Source: Sphingomonas_O antarctica
Lineage (GTDB): Bacteria; Pseudomonadota; Alphaproteobacteria; Sphingomonadales; Sphingomonadaceae
Assembly (NCBI RefSeq): GCF_965137005.1
Contig: NZ_CBCRXM010000001.1
Coordinates: forward strand, 248,001-312,000
Reading direction: 5' to 3'
DNA: 64,000 nucleotides
This document shows, piece after piece, positions 63,796 to 64,000 of the stretch (position 1 is its first letter; each line of letters opens with the position of its first letter). The notes under the pieces were generated by a model, which was not told the DNA's origin, did not search any database, and saw nothing but the letters and a program-made list of their open reading frames with translations. A program made the translations under genes and the position numbers.

Positions 63796-64000
63796 TCAAG
63801 CCGCCATCGGCGTGAAATCGTCGCGGTCGCGACGGGGACGCTCACCGCGCTCGGCGCGTTCGCGCTCGCGGCTTTCGTTACGGCGCATCATCGCCGACGG
63901 ACCGGCTTCGTGGCCGTCGACCTTGATGGTCATGTAACGAATGACGTCTTCGTTGATCTGGGTCTGGCGCTCCAGCTCGGCGACGACGGCGCCGGGCGCG
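63796..64000 (-). CDS. rpsF: 30S ribosomal protein S6 (partial, cut by window end)
   Basis: The C-terminal 67 codons are visible: AELERQTQINEDVIRYMTIK, then a basic R/E-rich tail ending DDFTPMAA. The frame stays open to the window edge and the start is outside. First gene of rpsF-rpsR-rplI. Confidence 0.93.
   Translation of the reverse strand, partial: APGAVVAELERQTQINEDVIRYMTIKVDGHEAGPSAMMRRNESRERERAERGERPRRDRDDFTPMAA

Overview
The window looks like a piece of a high-GC alphaproteobacterial chromosome of the Sphingomonadales (Sphingomonas-like). The reasons are an F1Fo ATP synthase split into two operons with separate b and b' subunits, a PhaR-type PHA regulator, two TonB-dependent receptors, and housekeeping proteins of sphingomonad type. 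This assignment is inference from gene content; no 16S rRNA gene is present.

Region 1 (about 1-11,327) is accessory DNA and the most notable part: the right-hand portion of a Tn7-like transposon. A leftward operon encodes TnsA (endonuclease), TnsB (DDE transposase), TnsC (AAA+ regulator) and a TnsD/TniQ target selector that runs off the window start. Its genes are separated by 3 bp or less or overlap. The TnsB catalytic triad has exactly the Tn7 spacing (88 and 35 residues). Between tnsA and the right end lie a small gene joined to tnsA, a winged-helix gene, a DUF6471 gene, a RES-type toxin-antitoxin-like pair, a ROK sugar kinase with a 50-residue companion ORF, and a second, divergent TniQ gene (10,129-11,154). 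Directly after it are AACTATGTTCGA-type repeats ending in a 5'-TGT terminus (complement of ACA at 11,325-11,327). The end falls at the 5' edge of an oxygenase-like (MpaB/DUF2236) gene, whose native start appears lost.

Region 2 (11.3-20 kb) is ordinary chromosome: MFS symporter, alanine racemase, PhaR, a secreted methyltransferase-like protein, CpaF, Ada and a dienelactone hydrolase. Region 3 (19.9-25.7 kb) is atpHAGDC plus a glycosyltransferase that overlaps atpC and lacks an ordinary start codon. Region 4 (25.7-38.9 kb) holds priA, a TonB receptor, a DUF2490 protein, xerC, gshB, yraN, rsmI, a LppC-like lipoprotein, hemW, a CAP protein, rdgB and rph. Region 5 (39-46 kb) is the heat-shock cluster hrcA-grpE-dnaK-dnaJ, with a strong stem-loop between dnaK and dnaJ and a possible RpoH-type promoter before dnaK.

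Region 6 (46-53 kb) contains purB, an EF-hand protein, radC and the Fo operon atpI-B-E-F'-F. Region 7 (53-58.4 kb) contains tRNA-Glu(TTC), two glutathione transferase-family genes, and the sulfate activation genes cysQ, cysNC (fused) and cysD. Region 8 (58.5-64 kb) contains a second large TonB receptor, folE, a PKHD hydroxylase, and the ribosomal operon rpsF-rpsR-rplI, whose rpsF is cut by the window end.
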